Shown in pieces: positions 16,509 through 25,817 of a DNA stretch of 64,000 bases. How positions within the stretch are numbered: the first letter of the stretch is position 1; each line of letters starts with the position of its first letter. The DNA lies in contig NZ_LMCW01000001.1 in the NCBI RefSeq assembly GCF_001424945.1, forward strand, positions 1,334-65,333, read 5' to 3'. A program made the translations under genes and the position numbers. The notes beneath the pieces were generated by a model. That model was not told where the DNA came from, ran no database searches, and saw only the letters and a list, made by a program, of their open reading frames with translations. Source of the DNA: Rhizobium sp. Root1203. GTDB taxonomy: Bacteria; Pseudomonadota; Alphaproteobacteria; Rhizobiales; Rhizobiaceae.

Positions 16509-17693
16509 CTACGCCTGTACCTTGGCAAGCGCCTGGGCGAAATCCTCGATCAGGTCGTCCGTGTCCTCGATGCCTGCGGAGAGGCGAACCGTCCCCGCCG
16601 AAATGCCGAGTTCCGCGCGGGCTTCGTCCGTGAGGTTTTTGTGCGTCGTCGTTGCCGGATGCGTGATCAGGCTTTTGGCGTCGCCGAGATTGTTGGAAAT
16701 CCTGACGATCTCGAGCGCATTCTGCAGCGCAAACGCTGCTTCCTTGCCGCCCTTCAGCTCGATCGCCACCAGTGTCGAGCCGCCCTTCATCTGCTTGGCG
16801 ACGATATCGGCCTGCGGATGGTCCTTGCGGCCGGGATAGATGACCTTGGCGACCTGCTTCTGCTCGGCCAGGAAATCCGCGATCCTGGCGGCGTTTTCGG
16901 TCTGCTGCTTGACGCGCAGCGGCAGGGTCTCGAGGCCCTTCAGCAGCGTCCATGCCGTGAACGGCGACATTGCCGGACCGGTGTGACGGTAGTAGTCCTG
17001 CAGATGCTCGGTCACCCACTCCTTGTCGGAAAGGATCACGCCGCCGAGGCTGCGGCCCTGGCCGTCGATGTGCTTGGTCGCGGAGTAGACGACGATATGG
17101 GCGCCCAGCTCCAGGGGCTTCTGGAAGATCGGTGTCGCAAACACATTGTCGACGACGACAGTGGCGCCGATCTGATTGGCGAGCCTGGCGACGCCTGCGA
17201 TATCGACGACTTCGAGCGTCGGGTTGGTCGGGCTTTCCAGGAAAAACACCTTGGTGTTCGGCTGGATCGCCTTTTCCCAGTTCTCCAGGTAGCGTCCGTC
17301 GACCAGCGTGCATTCGATCCCGTATTTCGGCGCCAGCGTCTCCACCACCCAGCGGCAGGAACCGAAGAGGGCACGGGCGGCGACGATATGGTCGCCGGCT
17401 TTCACCTGGCAAAGGATGGCAGCGGCGACGGCGGCCATGCCGGATGCCGTGGCGCGGGCTTCTTCAGCGCCTTCCATCGCGCACATGCGCTTCTCGAACA
17501 TATCGTTGGTCGGGCTGCCGTAGCGGGCATAGATGTAGCCCTCGGTCTCGCCCTTGAAGCGCGCCTCGGCGGCTTCCGCCGTATCATAGACGAAACCCTG
17601 GGTTAGGTAGATTGCCTCGGAGGTTTCGCCGTATTGCGAGCGGATCGTTCCGCCGTGGACGAGTTGGGTTGCCGGGCGCCAGGTCTTGCTCAT
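16509..17693 (-). CDS. metZ: O-succinylhomoserine sulfhydrylase
   Basis: 394 residues. Cys/Met-metabolism PLP enzyme that makes homocysteine directly from O-succinylhomoserine and sulfide in methionine synthesis. Seen: YARYGSPTN near 55-63, SGMAAVAAA, the aspartate in VVVDNVFATP and the PLP lysine Lys207 in VVYSATKHIDGQG, ending with TVRLSAGIEDTDDLI. The start is the ATG at 17693. The frame stays open for 125 more codons upstream, but that stretch is the riboswitch leader and encodes nothing family-like. Expression is predicted to be shut off by S-adenosylmethionine through a SAM-II riboswitch and terminator at 17714-17808. Confidence 0.95.
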   Translation of the reverse strand: MSKTWRPATQLVHGGTIRSQYGETSEAIYLTQGFVYDTAEAAEARFKGETEGYIYARYGSPTNDMFEKRMCAMEGAEEARATASGMAAVAAAILCQVKAGDHIVAARALFGSCRWVVETLAPKYGIECTLVDGRYLENWEKAIQPNTKVFFLESPTNPTLEVVDIAGVARLANQIGATVVVDNVFATPIFQKPLELGAHIVVYSATKHIDGQGRSLGGVILSDKEWVTEHLQDYYRHTGPAMSPFTAWTLLKGLETLPLRVKQQTENAARIADFLAEQKQVAKVIYPGRKDHPQADIVAKQMKGGSTLVAIELKGGKEAAFALQNALEIVRISNNLGDAKSLITHPATTTHKNLTDEARAELGISAGTVRLSAGIEDTDDLIEDFAQALAKVQA

Positions 17694-17713
17694 GCCATCA
17701 CCACTTTCAAACA

Positions 17714-17745
17714 CAAAAAAACCGGCCGCGAATGCAGACCGGTTT
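17714..17745 (-). terminator. Riboswitch-controlled terminator upstream of metZ
   Basis: In minus-strand RNA, arms AAACCGGTC (17745-17737) and GGCCGGTTT (17727-17719) pair over nine positions (one G-U) and run into T7. An alternative 6-base pairing, GACCGG (17755-17750) with CCGGTC (17742-17737), would disrupt it and act as antiterminator. That arrangement is expected for an attenuating riboswitch. Confidence 0.85.
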
Positions 17746-17754
17746 AACCCCGGT

Positions 17755-17808
17755 CTATTTAGCCACTTGTTTAACGTGGCTGCAAGCCGACCGGCCAAAT
17801 CACCACGG
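17755..17808 (-). ncRNA. SAM-II riboswitch aptamer, metZ leader
   Basis: Minus-strand RNA reads CGTGGTGATTTGGCCGG, then a GCTTGCAGCCACG arm, TTAAACAA, and GTGGCTAAATAG. This reproduces the SAM-II pattern: a GTGGTGATTT stem strand pairing with the CAGCCAC strand, the conserved TTGCAGC and TTAAA, and the 3' GCTAAA that closes the pseudoknot. SAM-II elements are known upstream of metA and metZ in Alphaproteobacteria. The aptamer lies between a good promoter (17818-17846) and a terminator. Confidence 0.92.
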
Positions 17809-17817
17809 GATAAAGCT

Positions 17818-17846
17818 GCAATACTGCCGTTCCGCGCTTGCGTCAA
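17818..17846 (-). promoter_or_regulatory. metZ promoter
   Basis: On the minus strand, -35 TTGACG (17846-17841), a 17-base spacer and -10 TATTGC (17823-17818). The predicted start falls near 17811, just before the SAM-II aptamer. The promoter lies within 75 bases of the divergent dcd start, so the two promoters must nearly overlap. Confidence 0.7.
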
Positions 17847-17888
17847 TTCCTCGAGTTTGGTTTTGTCTGCGGCAAATATGGATGGGGC

Positions 17889-18983
17889 ATGATGGCTCGC
17901 GACACAGGAATTTTGGCAGACCGCGCAATAGCCGCGCTGTTTGAGACGGGGCGTCTCGTCTCCGAGCGCGAGCTGGATCGCGATCAGATCCAGCCGGCGA
18001 GCCTCGATCTGCGGCTTGGCACCAAGGCATTCCGCGTTCGCGCGAGCTTCATGCCAGGACCGTCTCACCTCGTTTCAGACAAGCTGGATCGTCTCAGCCT
18101 CCATGTCATCGATCTGACGCAGGGCGCGGTGCTGGAGACAGGCTGCGTCTATATCGTGCCGCTGATGGAGAGACTGGATCTGCCTGCCGACATGTCGGCC
18201 TCGGCAAACCCCAAGAGTTCGACCGGTCGCCTCGATATCTTCACCCGCGTCATAACGGACTATGCCCAGGAGTTCGATAAGATTCCCGCCGGCTACTCAG
18301 GCCCGCTCTATCTCGAGATCAGCCCGCGCACGTTTCCGATCGTCGTCCGGCGCGGCTCGCGCCTGTCGCAGATCCGCTTCCGCGTCGGCCATGCGTTGTT
18401 GGGCGAATCTGAATTGCTGGCGCTGCACGACGCGGAAACGCTGGTGGCGAGCAAGTTGCCGAACGTGTCGGGCGGGGCGATCGCGCTGTCGATTGACCTC
18501 GCAGGCGACAAGGACGGGCTGATCGGCTACCGCGGTAAGCATCACACCGCCGTCGTCGACGTCGACAAGAAGGCGCAGCACGATATCTACGATTTCTGGG
18601 AGCCGCTTTTCAGCCGCGGGCGCAACGAACTCATCCTCGATCCCGATGAATTCTATATCCTCGTTTCCCGCGAAGCCGTGCATGTTCCCCCGCACTATGC
18701 TGCCGAAATGACGCCTTTCGATCCGCTGGTCGGAGAGTTCCGTGTTCACTACGCCGGATTCTTCGACCCGGGTTTCGGCCACGCGCCGGCCGGCGGACGC
18801 GGCAGCCGCGCCGTTCTCGAAGTGCGCAGCCACGAAGTGCCCTTCATCCTCGAGGACGGCCAGATCGTCGGTCGTCTCGTCTACGAACACATGCAGGAGC
18901 ATCCATCGAGCCTCTACGGCTCGGGCCTCGGATCGAACTATCAGGCGCAGGGCCTGAAGCTATCGAAACACTTCCGCATCTGA
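17889..18983 (+). CDS. dcd: 2'-deoxycytidine 5'-triphosphate deaminase, two-domain type
   Basis: 364 residues from the first of two adjacent ATGs (17889; 17892 gives MARDTG and is equally plausible). It converts dCTP to dUTP for thymidylate synthesis. It belongs to the long DCD family with two dUTPase-like barrels, about twice the E. coli length, as in other Rhizobiales. Seen: QIQPASLDLRLG near the N-terminus and SASANPKSSTGRLDIFTRV, the serine-containing active-site strand, with a second half-domain (VPPHYAAEMTPFDPLVGEFRV) resembling the first. An in-frame start 17 codons earlier lies in the metZ promoter region and is not preferred. Confidence 0.92.
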   Translation: MMARDTGILADRAIAALFETGRLVSERELDRDQIQPASLDLRLGTKAFRVRASFMPGPSHLVSDKLDRLSLHVIDLTQGAVLETGCVYIVPLMERLDLPADMSASANPKSSTGRLDIFTRVITDYAQEFDKIPAGYSGPLYLEISPRTFPIVVRRGSRLSQIRFRVGHALLGESELLALHDAETLVASKLPNVSGGAIALSIDLAGDKDGLIGYRGKHHTAVVDVDKKAQHDIYDFWEPLFSRGRNELILDPDEFYILVSREAVHVPPHYAAEMTPFDPLVGEFRVHYAGFFDPGFGHAPAGGRGSRAVLEVRSHEVPFILEDGQIVGRLVYEHMQEHPSSLYGSGLGSNYQAQGLKLSKHFRI

Positions 18984-19037
18984 CAGGCAACCAGCCGCTT
19001 GACACCGGCCGCCTTCTGTTGGAAATCTCGCACTGAC

Positions 19038-19111
19038 GCGGGTGTAGCTCAATGGTAGAGCAGCAGCTTCCCAAGCTGAATACGAGGGTTCGATTCCCTT
19101 CACCCGCTCCA
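19038..19111 (+). tRNA. tRNA-Gly, anticodon CCC
   Basis: Begins GCGGGTGTAGCTCAATGG and ends CACCCGCTCCA with encoded CCA. The acceptor stem GCGGGTG/CACCCGC is perfect, and the T-arm is GAGGGTTCGATTCCCTT. The anticodon loop TTCCCAA gives CCC (reads GGG, glycine). Length is 74 nt. It is isolated, between dcd and the LprI-like gene. Confidence 0.96.
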
Positions 19112-19273
19112 GCAACGTTTTCAGATTTTTGACTGCGTGCTTGTTGCCCTTTTCCGCCGCTCCCGTTCAGCCGCGACCGCGACGATGCCGCTTGACGATG
19201 AACCCGGGCGCATCAGATTTCGGGGAGCCGGCCAGCGGATGCTTGCCGGTCCTGTCTGGAGAAGGGAAATGCC

Positions 19274-19681
19274 ATGCTGGGTCGATTGCTGTTGATTGGT
19301 TCGCTTGCCGCGAGCCCGATATCGCTTGCCTTCGCCGATGATTGTACGAATGCGCAGGACCAGGCGACCATGAACGCATGCGCGGACAAGTCGCTGAAGA
19401 AGTCCGACACCGAACTCAACTCGGTCTACAAGCAGATCGAGCAGCGCCTGAAGGGTGACGCGGAAACGACGAAATTGCTGGTCGCCGCGCAGCGGAGCTG
19501 GGTTGCCTTCCGCGATGCCGAGTGCACCTTCTCGAACTCCCGCTCCGCGGACGGCAGCGTCTACCCGATGATCTATGCGATGTGCCTGGACGGGTTGACG
19601 CAACTGCGCACCAAGGAGCTGAAGGTCTATCTGAACTGCGAGGAAGGCGACATGAGTTGCCCGGTCCCGGCCGCCAACTGA
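19274..19681 (+). CDS. LprI-like (DUF1311) secreted protein
   Basis: 135 residues. A signal peptide (MLGRLLLIGSLAASPISLAFA) is followed by a mature domain starting DDCTNAQDQATMNACADKS. The spaced C..Q..MN.C pattern, then YKQIEQRLKGD...LLVAAQRSWVAFRDAEC and a final pair of cysteines, define the DUF1311/LprI family. LprI of Mycobacterium inhibits lysozyme; the role of rhizobial members is not established. The six cysteines suggest disulfides in the periplasm. GGAGAAGGGAAA precedes the ATG. It stands alone between tRNA-Gly and a small ORF. Confidence 0.9.
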   Translation: MLGRLLLIGSLAASPISLAFADDCTNAQDQATMNACADKSLKKSDTELNSVYKQIEQRLKGDAETTKLLVAAQRSWVAFRDAECTFSNSRSADGSVYPMIYAMCLDGLTQLRTKELKVYLNCEEGDMSCPVPAAN

Positions 19682-19893
19682 CATCCGCCGGACGATCCGG
19701 ATTTCACGATCGGGACCGGGGAGTGCGCCTGGGCGAATGGTGCCGGCAGATTTCGCACGCCTGCTCGACCTGTCCGCTATGTCACTCGGTTGACGATCTG
19801 CTAACAGATATGGTTAATTTTTAACTATTCTTCGGTACATGGAACTGAGGCGGCATTTCGGTCGTTATCAGGCTCACGAGGAGGAATAGCGCA

Positions 19894-20082
19894 ATGCTCC
19901 TGAAGATATTCACTGCGAAACGCGAAAGCGGCGATGCCGGAGAAACCGGCACCTATGCGGACGGCTATCACATGCCTGAGATGGAGATCGCTGCCTACAA
20001 ACGCGAAGACAGCCGCTCTTCCTATGAGCGTGACTATGGCCGCGGCCGGAAAATCGAGGAAGTTCCTCTCGGATTTGCTTGA
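19894..20082 (+). CDS. Small hypothetical protein, 62 residues
   Basis: Encodes a very hydrophilic peptide (MLLKIFTAKRESGDAGETG...) rich in Glu, Arg, Tyr and Gly, with no membrane segment or cysteine. I do not recognise a family. The case for a real gene is a strong ribosome site (GAGGAGGAA ten bases before the ATG), A/T-rich promoter-like sequence upstream near 19800-19830, and an intrinsic terminator 43 bases after the stop. Nothing in the neighbourhood indicates a role. Confidence 0.55.
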   Translation: MLLKIFTAKRESGDAGETGTYADGYHMPEMEIAAYKREDSRSSYERDYGRGRKIEEVPLGFA

Positions 20083-20124
20083 GCGGCGTCTACAAGCAGG
20101 TCCGATTGGCACAAGCGGATATGA

Positions 20125-20151
20125 AAATGGGCGGCTCTGAGCCGCCCATTT
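20125..20151. terminator. Bidirectional terminator between the small ORF and the chemoreceptor
   Basis: Arms AAATGGGCGGCT (20125-20136) and AGCCGCCCATTT (20140-20151) form a perfect 12-base stem with a 3-base loop. T-rich ends on both sides suit both converging genes. Confidence 0.85.
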
Positions 20152-20178
20152 CGTTATTGCAGGTGGCTTTCAGCCGGA

Positions 20179-22185
20179 TCAAAACTCCGTCCAGTCTGCG
20201 TCCTGGTTTCCATTGGAAGACGTGCTGCCCCCTCCACCGAACGCGCTTGCAAGCTTCTGTCCTAGTGCACGGGCGGGCGAAGTGCTGGCGCGCGATACGC
20301 CGGGGGTCGCAACGCGAACGGGGGCCTTGCGCGTGACGATCGGTTGTCCGGCCGGTCGCGACGGGATGGCGGGCGCCGATACTGGCGTGAACGCGATGCC
20401 GCCCGTTCCGGTCAGCTTGAACTGGCCGAGCAGGTTGTTGAGGGCGGCGGCTTCCGTCGCGAGCTTGTGGCTGGCGGCGGTGCTTTCTTCGACCATGGCA
20501 GCGTTCTTCTGCGTTCCCTGGTCCATCGTGTTGACGGCTGTGTTGATCTCCTGCAGGCCCGTCGATTGTTCGCGCGCGGCCTCGGCGATTGCGTGGACGT
20601 GCTGGTTGATCTCCTGAACCTCCTGGACGATCGCGTCGAGCGATTTTCCGGTCTCGCCGACAAGCGAGACACCGGCCTGCACGTGGTCCCCGGATGTCGT
20701 GATCAGCGACTTGATCTCCCTGGCGGCATTGGCCGAGCGCTGTGCAAGTTCGCGCACTTCCTGGGCGACGACGGCAAAACCCTTCCCTGCTTCGCCGGCG
20801 CGTGCGGCTTCGACCCCGGCATTGAGAGCCAGAAGGTTGGTCTGGAAGGCGATGTCGTCGATCACTCCGATGATATTGCCGATCTCGACGGAAGACTGCT
20901 CTATCTGATGCATCGCGCTCACAGCCTTGCGCACGACTTCGCCTGACTTCTCAGCGCCCGCACGGGTCCTTGCGACCAGCGATCGTGCTTCCTCTGCACG
21001 CTTGGCGGCGTCCTTGACCGTTGTGGTGATCTGTTCCAGGGCGGCAGCCGTCTCCTCGACGGAGGCTGCCTGCTGCTCCGTGCGTTTCGACAATTCGTCG
21101 GCCGAAGAGCGGATCTCGGTTGCGCCTGCTGTAATGGCGTGCGCGTTGGCGCCAACCGTCTGCATCGTCTCGTTGAGCTTGAAGACGGAGTTGTTGAAGT
21201 CCTGACGCAAGGTGTCGAGATCTCCGACAAAGGGCGTGTTGATCTGCGAGGCAAGATCGCCCGCAGCCAGCCCACGGAGCCCGTCGCCGAGTGCGCTGAC
21301 GGCGCGCGAAAGGTCGGCGGCTTCCGTCGCCCGTTGCGCATCTCGCTCGCGGCGTTCGCTATCGCTGAGATTGCGGTTTTTCTCCGCCTCGCTTTCAAGC
21401 CGGAGGCGGTCGATCGCGTTGTCGCGGAAGACCGCGACCGCTCCGGCCATCTGGCCGATTTCGTCGCGGCGGTCCAGACCGTCGATCGCACGTGCCGTGT
21501 CGCCCTGTGCAAGATGCATCATGCGCTCGCGCAGGCGTGCCATCGGAGCCGCAATGCCAACCTGCGCTATCCAGATGCTGAGACCGATCGTGGCGAGAAC
21601 AGCAATGGCAAGCAGTGCGAACGAGAGATCGAGCCTTGCGTTGACGTCGCCCGAAAGAGCATCGCCGCCATCGTTGAGCAGGTCCATCAATGTGTCGTTG
21701 TTGGCGATCATCTTCGCTGTGACGACAGTGAGCTTGGCGTTCAGTTCACCGACCGCCTTGTGCATGCCGGCGGTGTCCTTGGCTTTGGCGAGGTCCACGA
21801 CCTGCTTCGACAACGCGTCCATTTCATCGATACCGACGATGATCTCGCTGATCGCAGCTCCCCGGCTCGGGACGAGTCCGGCAGCCATTTCCAGCCGCTC
21901 GCGCGCCTGCGGCATCTTGCTCGGCTGAGACACGGCTTCATCGAAGGCCGGCGTACCGGGTGTCAGCTCGGCGATGAAAGTTGCCTGCAGCACGGCGGCT
22001 GTGGCGGAAGCGCTGGCGCGGGACGACAGCATCGCGGCGAGAGCTTCGTGGTCGATGAAGTCGCTGTATGCGCGGTCGGCGCCACGGAATTCGTGAACGA
22101 TGTAGACGAGGCCACCGATGGCGATCACCCCGAGAAGTGCCACGACGGATATGATCTTGGTCCGGATTTTAAAGTGTTTCAACAT
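20179..22185 (-). CDS. Methyl-accepting chemotaxis protein
   Basis: 668 residues, inner-membrane chemoreceptor. First membrane helix about 10-32 ([20 protein letters not shown]), a helical periplasmic sensor of ~150 residues, second helix near 190-212, HAMP (about 213-265), a second HAMP-like segment, then the signalling bundle. The hairpin tip reads [24 protein letters not shown], the universal CheA/CheW-contacting sequence. The C-terminus ends in DWTEF after a flexible linker, which resembles the NWETF-type tether for CheR/CheB. The start at 22185 ([10 protein letters not shown]) is preferred to an in-frame ATG 41 codons earlier because it places the first helix correctly. The ligand is unknown. 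Confidence 0.93.
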   Translation of the reverse strand: MLKHFKIRTKIISVVALLGVIAIGGLVYIVHEFRGADRAYSDFIDHEALAAMLSSRASASATAAVLQATFIAELTPGTPAFDEAVSQPSKMPQARERLEMAAGLVPSRGAAISEIIVGIDEMDALSKQVVDLAKAKDTAGMHKAVGELNAKLTVVTAKMIANNDTLMDLLNDGGDALSGDVNARLDLSFALLAIAVLATIGLSIWIAQVGIAAPMARLRERMMHLAQGDTARAIDGLDRRDEIGQMAGAVAVFRDNAIDRLRLESEAEKNRNLSDSERRERDAQRATEAADLSRAVSALGDGLRGLAAGDLASQINTPFVGDLDTLRQDFNNSVFKLNETMQTVGANAHAITAGATEIRSSADELSKRTEQQAASVEETAAALEQITTTVKDAAKRAEEARSLVARTRAGAEKSGEVVRKAVSAMHQIEQSSVEIGNIIGVIDDIAFQTNLLALNAGVEAARAGEAGKGFAVVAQEVRELAQRSANAAREIKSLITTSGDHVQAGVSLVGETGKSLDAIVQEVQEINQHVHAIAEAAREQSTGLQEINTAVNTMDQGTQKNAAMVEESTAASHKLATEAAALNNLLGQFKLTGTGGIAFTPVSAPAIPSRPAGQPIVTRKAPVRVATPGVSRASTSPARALGQKLASAFGGGGSTSSNGNQDADWTEF

Positions 22186-22300
22186 GGCTGTTCCATCTGC
22201 GGCCCGGCATGTTGCCTGCCGGCTGCATTGCTTTTTTTGAGAGACGGGCATGACGCGGTTAGGGCATGGTGAAGATGCCTGGACAGGCTCGACGTGCGCA

Positions 22301-24382
22301 TCATGCATTCGGCGAAGGAGACCGACGTCGTCGACGCCGAATAGAATCGATATTGCTTAATGCGGACCTAATGCCGGGCCGGTACGGCATGAATACCTGC
22401 CACTTATCCCGGAATAATTTCGGCGTTTCATCCAGGGGGTGCGTGCCCCTGGGCGGGTGCAACTTCCCGGTGGAATTCACGGGAAGGTGAGGGGTCTTGT
22501 CCCAGAAAAACGGCTTGAAGGGCAGCTGGAAGACGGCACGCCACGCTGCGATCGAAAACATCAGCCAGTAGAGCGGAACGGCGATCCAGCGCCAGCCGAC
22601 ACGTCGCCTCTCGTCGCGGAGCATCGCCTTTTTGCCAAGCAGCAGAAAGAGGCCGTAGCTCGCCAGCACATTGGCCGTGTCGATCAGGAAAAGCACCGCC
22701 TCGCGGGTGCCCAGCGGCGGGAACCCCAGCATGATGTAGGTAGCCGTCGACAGAAGCAGCACGATCAGCCAGGGATGGGCAAGCGACGCAATAAGCATGC
22801 CGCCGATGAGGAGCTGAAAGACGAGAAAGGCGCCCACGCCCATTTCCATCATGAGCGTCCTCGGCGAACGCATCATCACCAGCCAGGTCTGCAGCCAGCC
22901 CTTGAACCAGCGGGTTCGCTGATTGAGCCAGATGTTGAAGGTGGTCGGGGCATCCTCGTGGGTCGGGCAGTCGATGACGCCGCACCTGTATCCAAGCCGG
23001 TAAAGCCGCATTCCGAGATCCGCGTCCTCGGTCACATTGTAGGGATCCCAGCCGCCGCAGGCTTTTAGCTCGGCGACACGCAGATGGTTGGATGTTCCCC
23101 CAAGCGGCAGCGGAAGACGGTATTTCGCCAGCATCGGCAGCAGCATGCGAAACAGCGCGGCGTATTCCAGGGCGAAGGCAGCGCTAATCCACGAATCCCC
23201 GCCGTTGGAGATTGCCAGCGGTGCCTGTAGGCAGACCACGTCGTCCGCGCTTGAGACGAATTGCGCGTGGGCGGCCTGCAGTTGATTCGGATGAGGTCGA
23301 TCTTCCGCATCGTAGATGACGACGAATTCGCCGCGCACTGCGGCCAGCGCGTAGTTCAGCGCTTTGGGCTTCGTCCGTGGATGCGCGACCGGCACCTTGA
23401 CGATTTCGAATTGGGGAGCGAGGTCCGTGGCCTGGAGGGCGGCGATGGTGGTGTGGTCGTCCGCCTCGCAGACCAGCTTGATGTCGAGTTGGGACGCCGG
23501 CCAGTTCAGTTGCTTCAGCGCCGTCACGAGCTGGCTTGCGACCTCGGCCTCCTTGTAGAGCGCGACGAGAACCGAATAGATCGGCAAGACGTCGCATGGA
23601 TGGGGGTTGGCGGCCTCGCCCCGTCGATGTCCGAGGGCGCAGGCGCGAAGGAGAAGTGCGGCCATGTAGACCAACGAGAGGGCTGCATGCAGTATGACAA
23701 TCGGGATCGCGCCGGATGCCATGGCGAAGCCGAATGCGCAAAGCCCCGCACCGGCGACGACCCCCTGCGTGCCGGAAAGGACAATCCGTGCGCTGAAGCG
23801 CCCGGTGCTTTCGAAGAGCGTGCTGATGCTCTCCCGCACGCGGCGCTCGGCACCCGCTTCCCAGACGGCAGCGCGCAATGCGGAAGGTGTCGTCACTGCC
23901 GCTCTGTCGATCAGGCCCGGCCGGTCCGCGAGCATCCGGGCGAGCGCGGCCAGCCGTCGGGCTTCGGGCACGATCGCAATGATTGCTCTGGCGGGATCGT
24001 TTAGCCTTGCGGAGCGGGGGTCGATGAGCTGGGTGTCGAGCTTCCTGTCATCATTTATGAGCGCCGCGTCGATAGCCGGGAGAAAGGGGAGCCGAAGGAC
24101 GCGCGCCAAACCGCCGTAGTAACTCTCTGCATCGATCCAGCCGTTGGCAATGAGTTCGCGTTCAAGGGTCGTGCCGTTGCGGCGGGCGGCCATGGCGGCG
24201 CGGACGATGGTCGGCTTGCCGATGCCCAGAGTAAGCAGCACCATGACTTCCGCCTGGTCAGAACCATTGCTCCTGAGCGCCTCGCCGCCCGCACCGGACG
24301 ATAGAGGGTGTTCGGCAGAATGATCGCGTGGCGCCCGGTCGCGGTCTTCGACCTCGCGCTGCGCATATTCCCCGATACGCAT
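22301..24382 (-). CDS. Membrane glycosyltransferase, family 2, with GspE-N-like N-terminal domain
   Basis: 693 residues if started at 24382; an internal ATG at 24244 gives 647 and avoids crowding the divergent gene. The N-terminal ~150 residues ([29 protein letters not shown]) resemble the MshEN/GspE N-terminal fold, which in other proteins can bind c-di-GMP. Two membrane helices follow (about 200-245), then a GT-A catalytic domain with [43 protein letters not shown] and [10 protein letters not shown], the D, DxD, ED and Q/RxxRW residues of processive polysaccharide synthases. Three or four C-terminal helices form the export channel. The polymer is unknown. It is not in an obvious polysaccharide cluster. 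Confidence 0.88.
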   Translation of the reverse strand: MRIGEYAQREVEDRDRAPRDHSAEHPLSSGAGGEALRSNGSDQAEVMVLLTLGIGKPTIVRAAMAARRNGTTLERELIANGWIDAESYYGGLARVLRLPFLPAIDAALINDDRKLDTQLIDPRSARLNDPARAIIAIVPEARRLAALARMLADRPGLIDRAAVTTPSALRAAVWEAGAERRVRESISTLFESTGRFSARIVLSGTQGVVAGAGLCAFGFAMASGAIPIVILHAALSLVYMAALLLRACALGHRRGEAANPHPCDVLPIYSVLVALYKEAEVASQLVTALKQLNWPASQLDIKLVCEADDHTTIAALQATDLAPQFEIVKVPVAHPRTKPKALNYALAAVRGEFVVIYDAEDRPHPNQLQAAHAQFVSSADDVVCLQAPLAISNGGDSWISAAFALEYAALFRMLLPMLAKYRLPLPLGGTSNHLRVAELKACGGWDPYNVTEDADLGMRLYRLGYRCGVIDCPTHEDAPTTFNIWLNQRTRWFKGWLQTWLVMMRSPRTLMMEMGVGAFLVFQLLIGGMLIASLAHPWLIVLLLSTATYIMLGFPPLGTREAVLFLIDTANVLASYGLFLLLGKKAMLRDERRRVGWRWIAVPLYWLMFSIAAWRAVFQLPFKPFFWDKTPHLPVNSTGKLHPPRGTHPLDETPKLFRDKWQVFMPYRPGIRSALSNIDSIRRRRRRSPSPNA

Positions 24383-24442
24383 GACTCTGATACACCGTCG
24401 TTGAAATGGCAGCGCATGCTAACCCCGAGGCAGATCATACTG

Positions 24443-25315
24443 ATGCAATTTAAACTAGCATCCTTTAATCCAAAGGGGTTTCGCGACTTTTGGTTGTCTC
24501 TGGCTTTATTTCTATGCCCGCTCCCTCTGCTGGCGCAGCAGTCGGCGCCGTCCTTGCCGTTGCTGTTCGACGCCAGAGAGCGGCTGGCCAAGCCGGATCT
24601 ATCGACGTTGGTGCGCCTTCGCTTCCTGACGTCCGTCGATTTCCCCCCGTTCAATTTCATGGACCAGAACGGAAAGCTTTCGGGCTTCAATGTGGATATT
24701 GCCCGCGAAATCTGCGCCGAGCTGGAGATAGCCGACAAGTGCCAGATCCAGGCGCTGCCTTTCGCTGATCTCAAGGATGCACTTGCTGCATCGCAGGGGG
24801 ACGCGGTGATCGCCGGCGTCGCCGTCGGTGAGGAATTGCGCAGGCAGTTTGCCTTCTCGCGTCCCTATTTGATGCTTCCCGCGCGCTTCGCCCGAAATCT
24901 CAAGACGCCGCTCAAGGGGGACAATGCCACGAGCCTTGCCGACCGTCCGGTGGGCGTCGTCAAGGCGACGGCGCACGAGGCAATGCTTGCCGCCTATTTT
25001 CCAAAGATCAAGGCTGTGCCGTTCGACAGCAAGGAGGCACTGCTCGCGGCGCTGAAGGAAGGCAAGGTCGATGCGGCCTTTGCAGACGCCCTGCAGCTTT
25101 CGTTCTGGGTGTCGTCGCAGGCTTCGGCGAAATGCTGTGCGCTTCTCGATGGCTCCTATATCTCCGAGCACTTCCTCGGAGAAGGCATGACGATCATGCT
25201 GCGCCAGAAGGACGACGTTCTCAGGTCCGCCTTCGATCACGCACTTGCCGCGCTGTCGCGCAGCGGCCGCCTGCAGGAAATCTACCTGCGCTATTTCCCG
25301 TATGGCCTCTACTAG
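24443..25315 (+). CDS. Periplasmic substrate-binding protein, amino-acid type (SBP family 3)
   Basis: 290 residues from the ATG at 24443. A signal peptide (FWLSLALFLCPLPLLAQQ hydrophobic core) gives a periplasmic protein. The mature part has the family-3 signature VDFPPFNFMDQNGKLSGFNVDIAREIC, then GDAVIAGVAVGEELRRQFAFSRPYL and a cysteine pair. ATGs at 24308 and 24416 are in frame, but starting there would displace the signal peptide. No ABC permease is adjacent, so it may serve a distant transporter or a signalling role. It is divergent from the glycosyltransferase, and only about 60 bases separate them if both upstream starts are used. Confidence 0.85.
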   Translation: MQFKLASFNPKGFRDFWLSLALFLCPLPLLAQQSAPSLPLLFDARERLAKPDLSTLVRLRFLTSVDFPPFNFMDQNGKLSGFNVDIAREICAELEIADKCQIQALPFADLKDALAASQGDAVIAGVAVGEELRRQFAFSRPYLMLPARFARNLKTPLKGDNATSLADRPVGVVKATAHEAMLAAYFPKIKAVPFDSKEALLAALKEGKVDAAFADALQLSFWVSSQASAKCCALLDGSYISEHFLGEGMTIMLRQKDDVLRSAFDHALAALSRSGRLQEIYLRYFPYGLY

Positions 25316-25350
25316 AAGCCGGGTGTTCGAACGGACGGCGCGCGCGTAGC

Positions 25351-25764
25351 CTAGCCCTTGCGGAAACGGGCGATCGCGCTGCGCTCGATCGCAGCGCAGG
25401 TCAGCTTGTCCAGGCCGAGCCTGTCACGCAGCAGGCTGAGCAGGCGCAGTTCCTCGGCCTTCACCGAAAGATCGGCGGAAGCAACCTCCACCGCAAGCGC
25501 GTAGGCGGTGTCGTAGAGACGCGGGGGCAAGGTATCCTTGACGGTCTCCAGAACGACATCCAGTCCCTCTGGACCGGAAAGCAGCGCGGCGCAATCGCGC
25601 GCAACCGAGATCAGCTTGTCCTCGTCGAAGTCGCGGAAGACCGGCAGAAAGCTGATCAATTGGCCGATGCGCTCCAGCTCGCGGTCATTCATGGTGCTGT
25701 CGACGGCGGATGCCATGACCATCACGTAGATCAGTGCGTCGTGGGCGGAAAGCGGCTTGTTCAT
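25351..25764 (-). CDS. TerB-family protein
   Basis: 137 residues, all-helical. The pattern DALIYVMVMASAVDSTMNDRELERIGQL near the N-terminus and ALAVEVASADLSVKAEEL in the middle, each with an acidic metal-binding pair, is that of TerB/TerB-like helical domains. TerB belongs to tellurite-resistance operons, but stand-alone TerB genes like this are common and their role is not established. The ATG at 25764 follows GAGGAACCGACGAGAT. It converges with the binding-protein gene. The SNase-like gene upstream is on the same strand 53 bases away. Confidence 0.85.
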   Translation of the reverse strand: MNKPLSAHDALIYVMVMASAVDSTMNDRELERIGQLISFLPVFRDFDEDKLISVARDCAALLSGPEGLDVVLETVKDTLPPRLYDTAYALAVEVASADLSVKAEELRLLSLLRDRLGLDKLTCAAIERSAIARFRKG

Positions 25765-25817
25765 ATCTCGTCGGTTCCTCTCAGATGAGCACAGAGTTTA
25801 AGAATTGGCCGAGATCA

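Noticed and set aside
16509..18068. MetZ extended by 125 codons at the N-terminus
   Set aside because: The extension is the SAM-II riboswitch leader and promoter; the family N-terminus begins at 17693.
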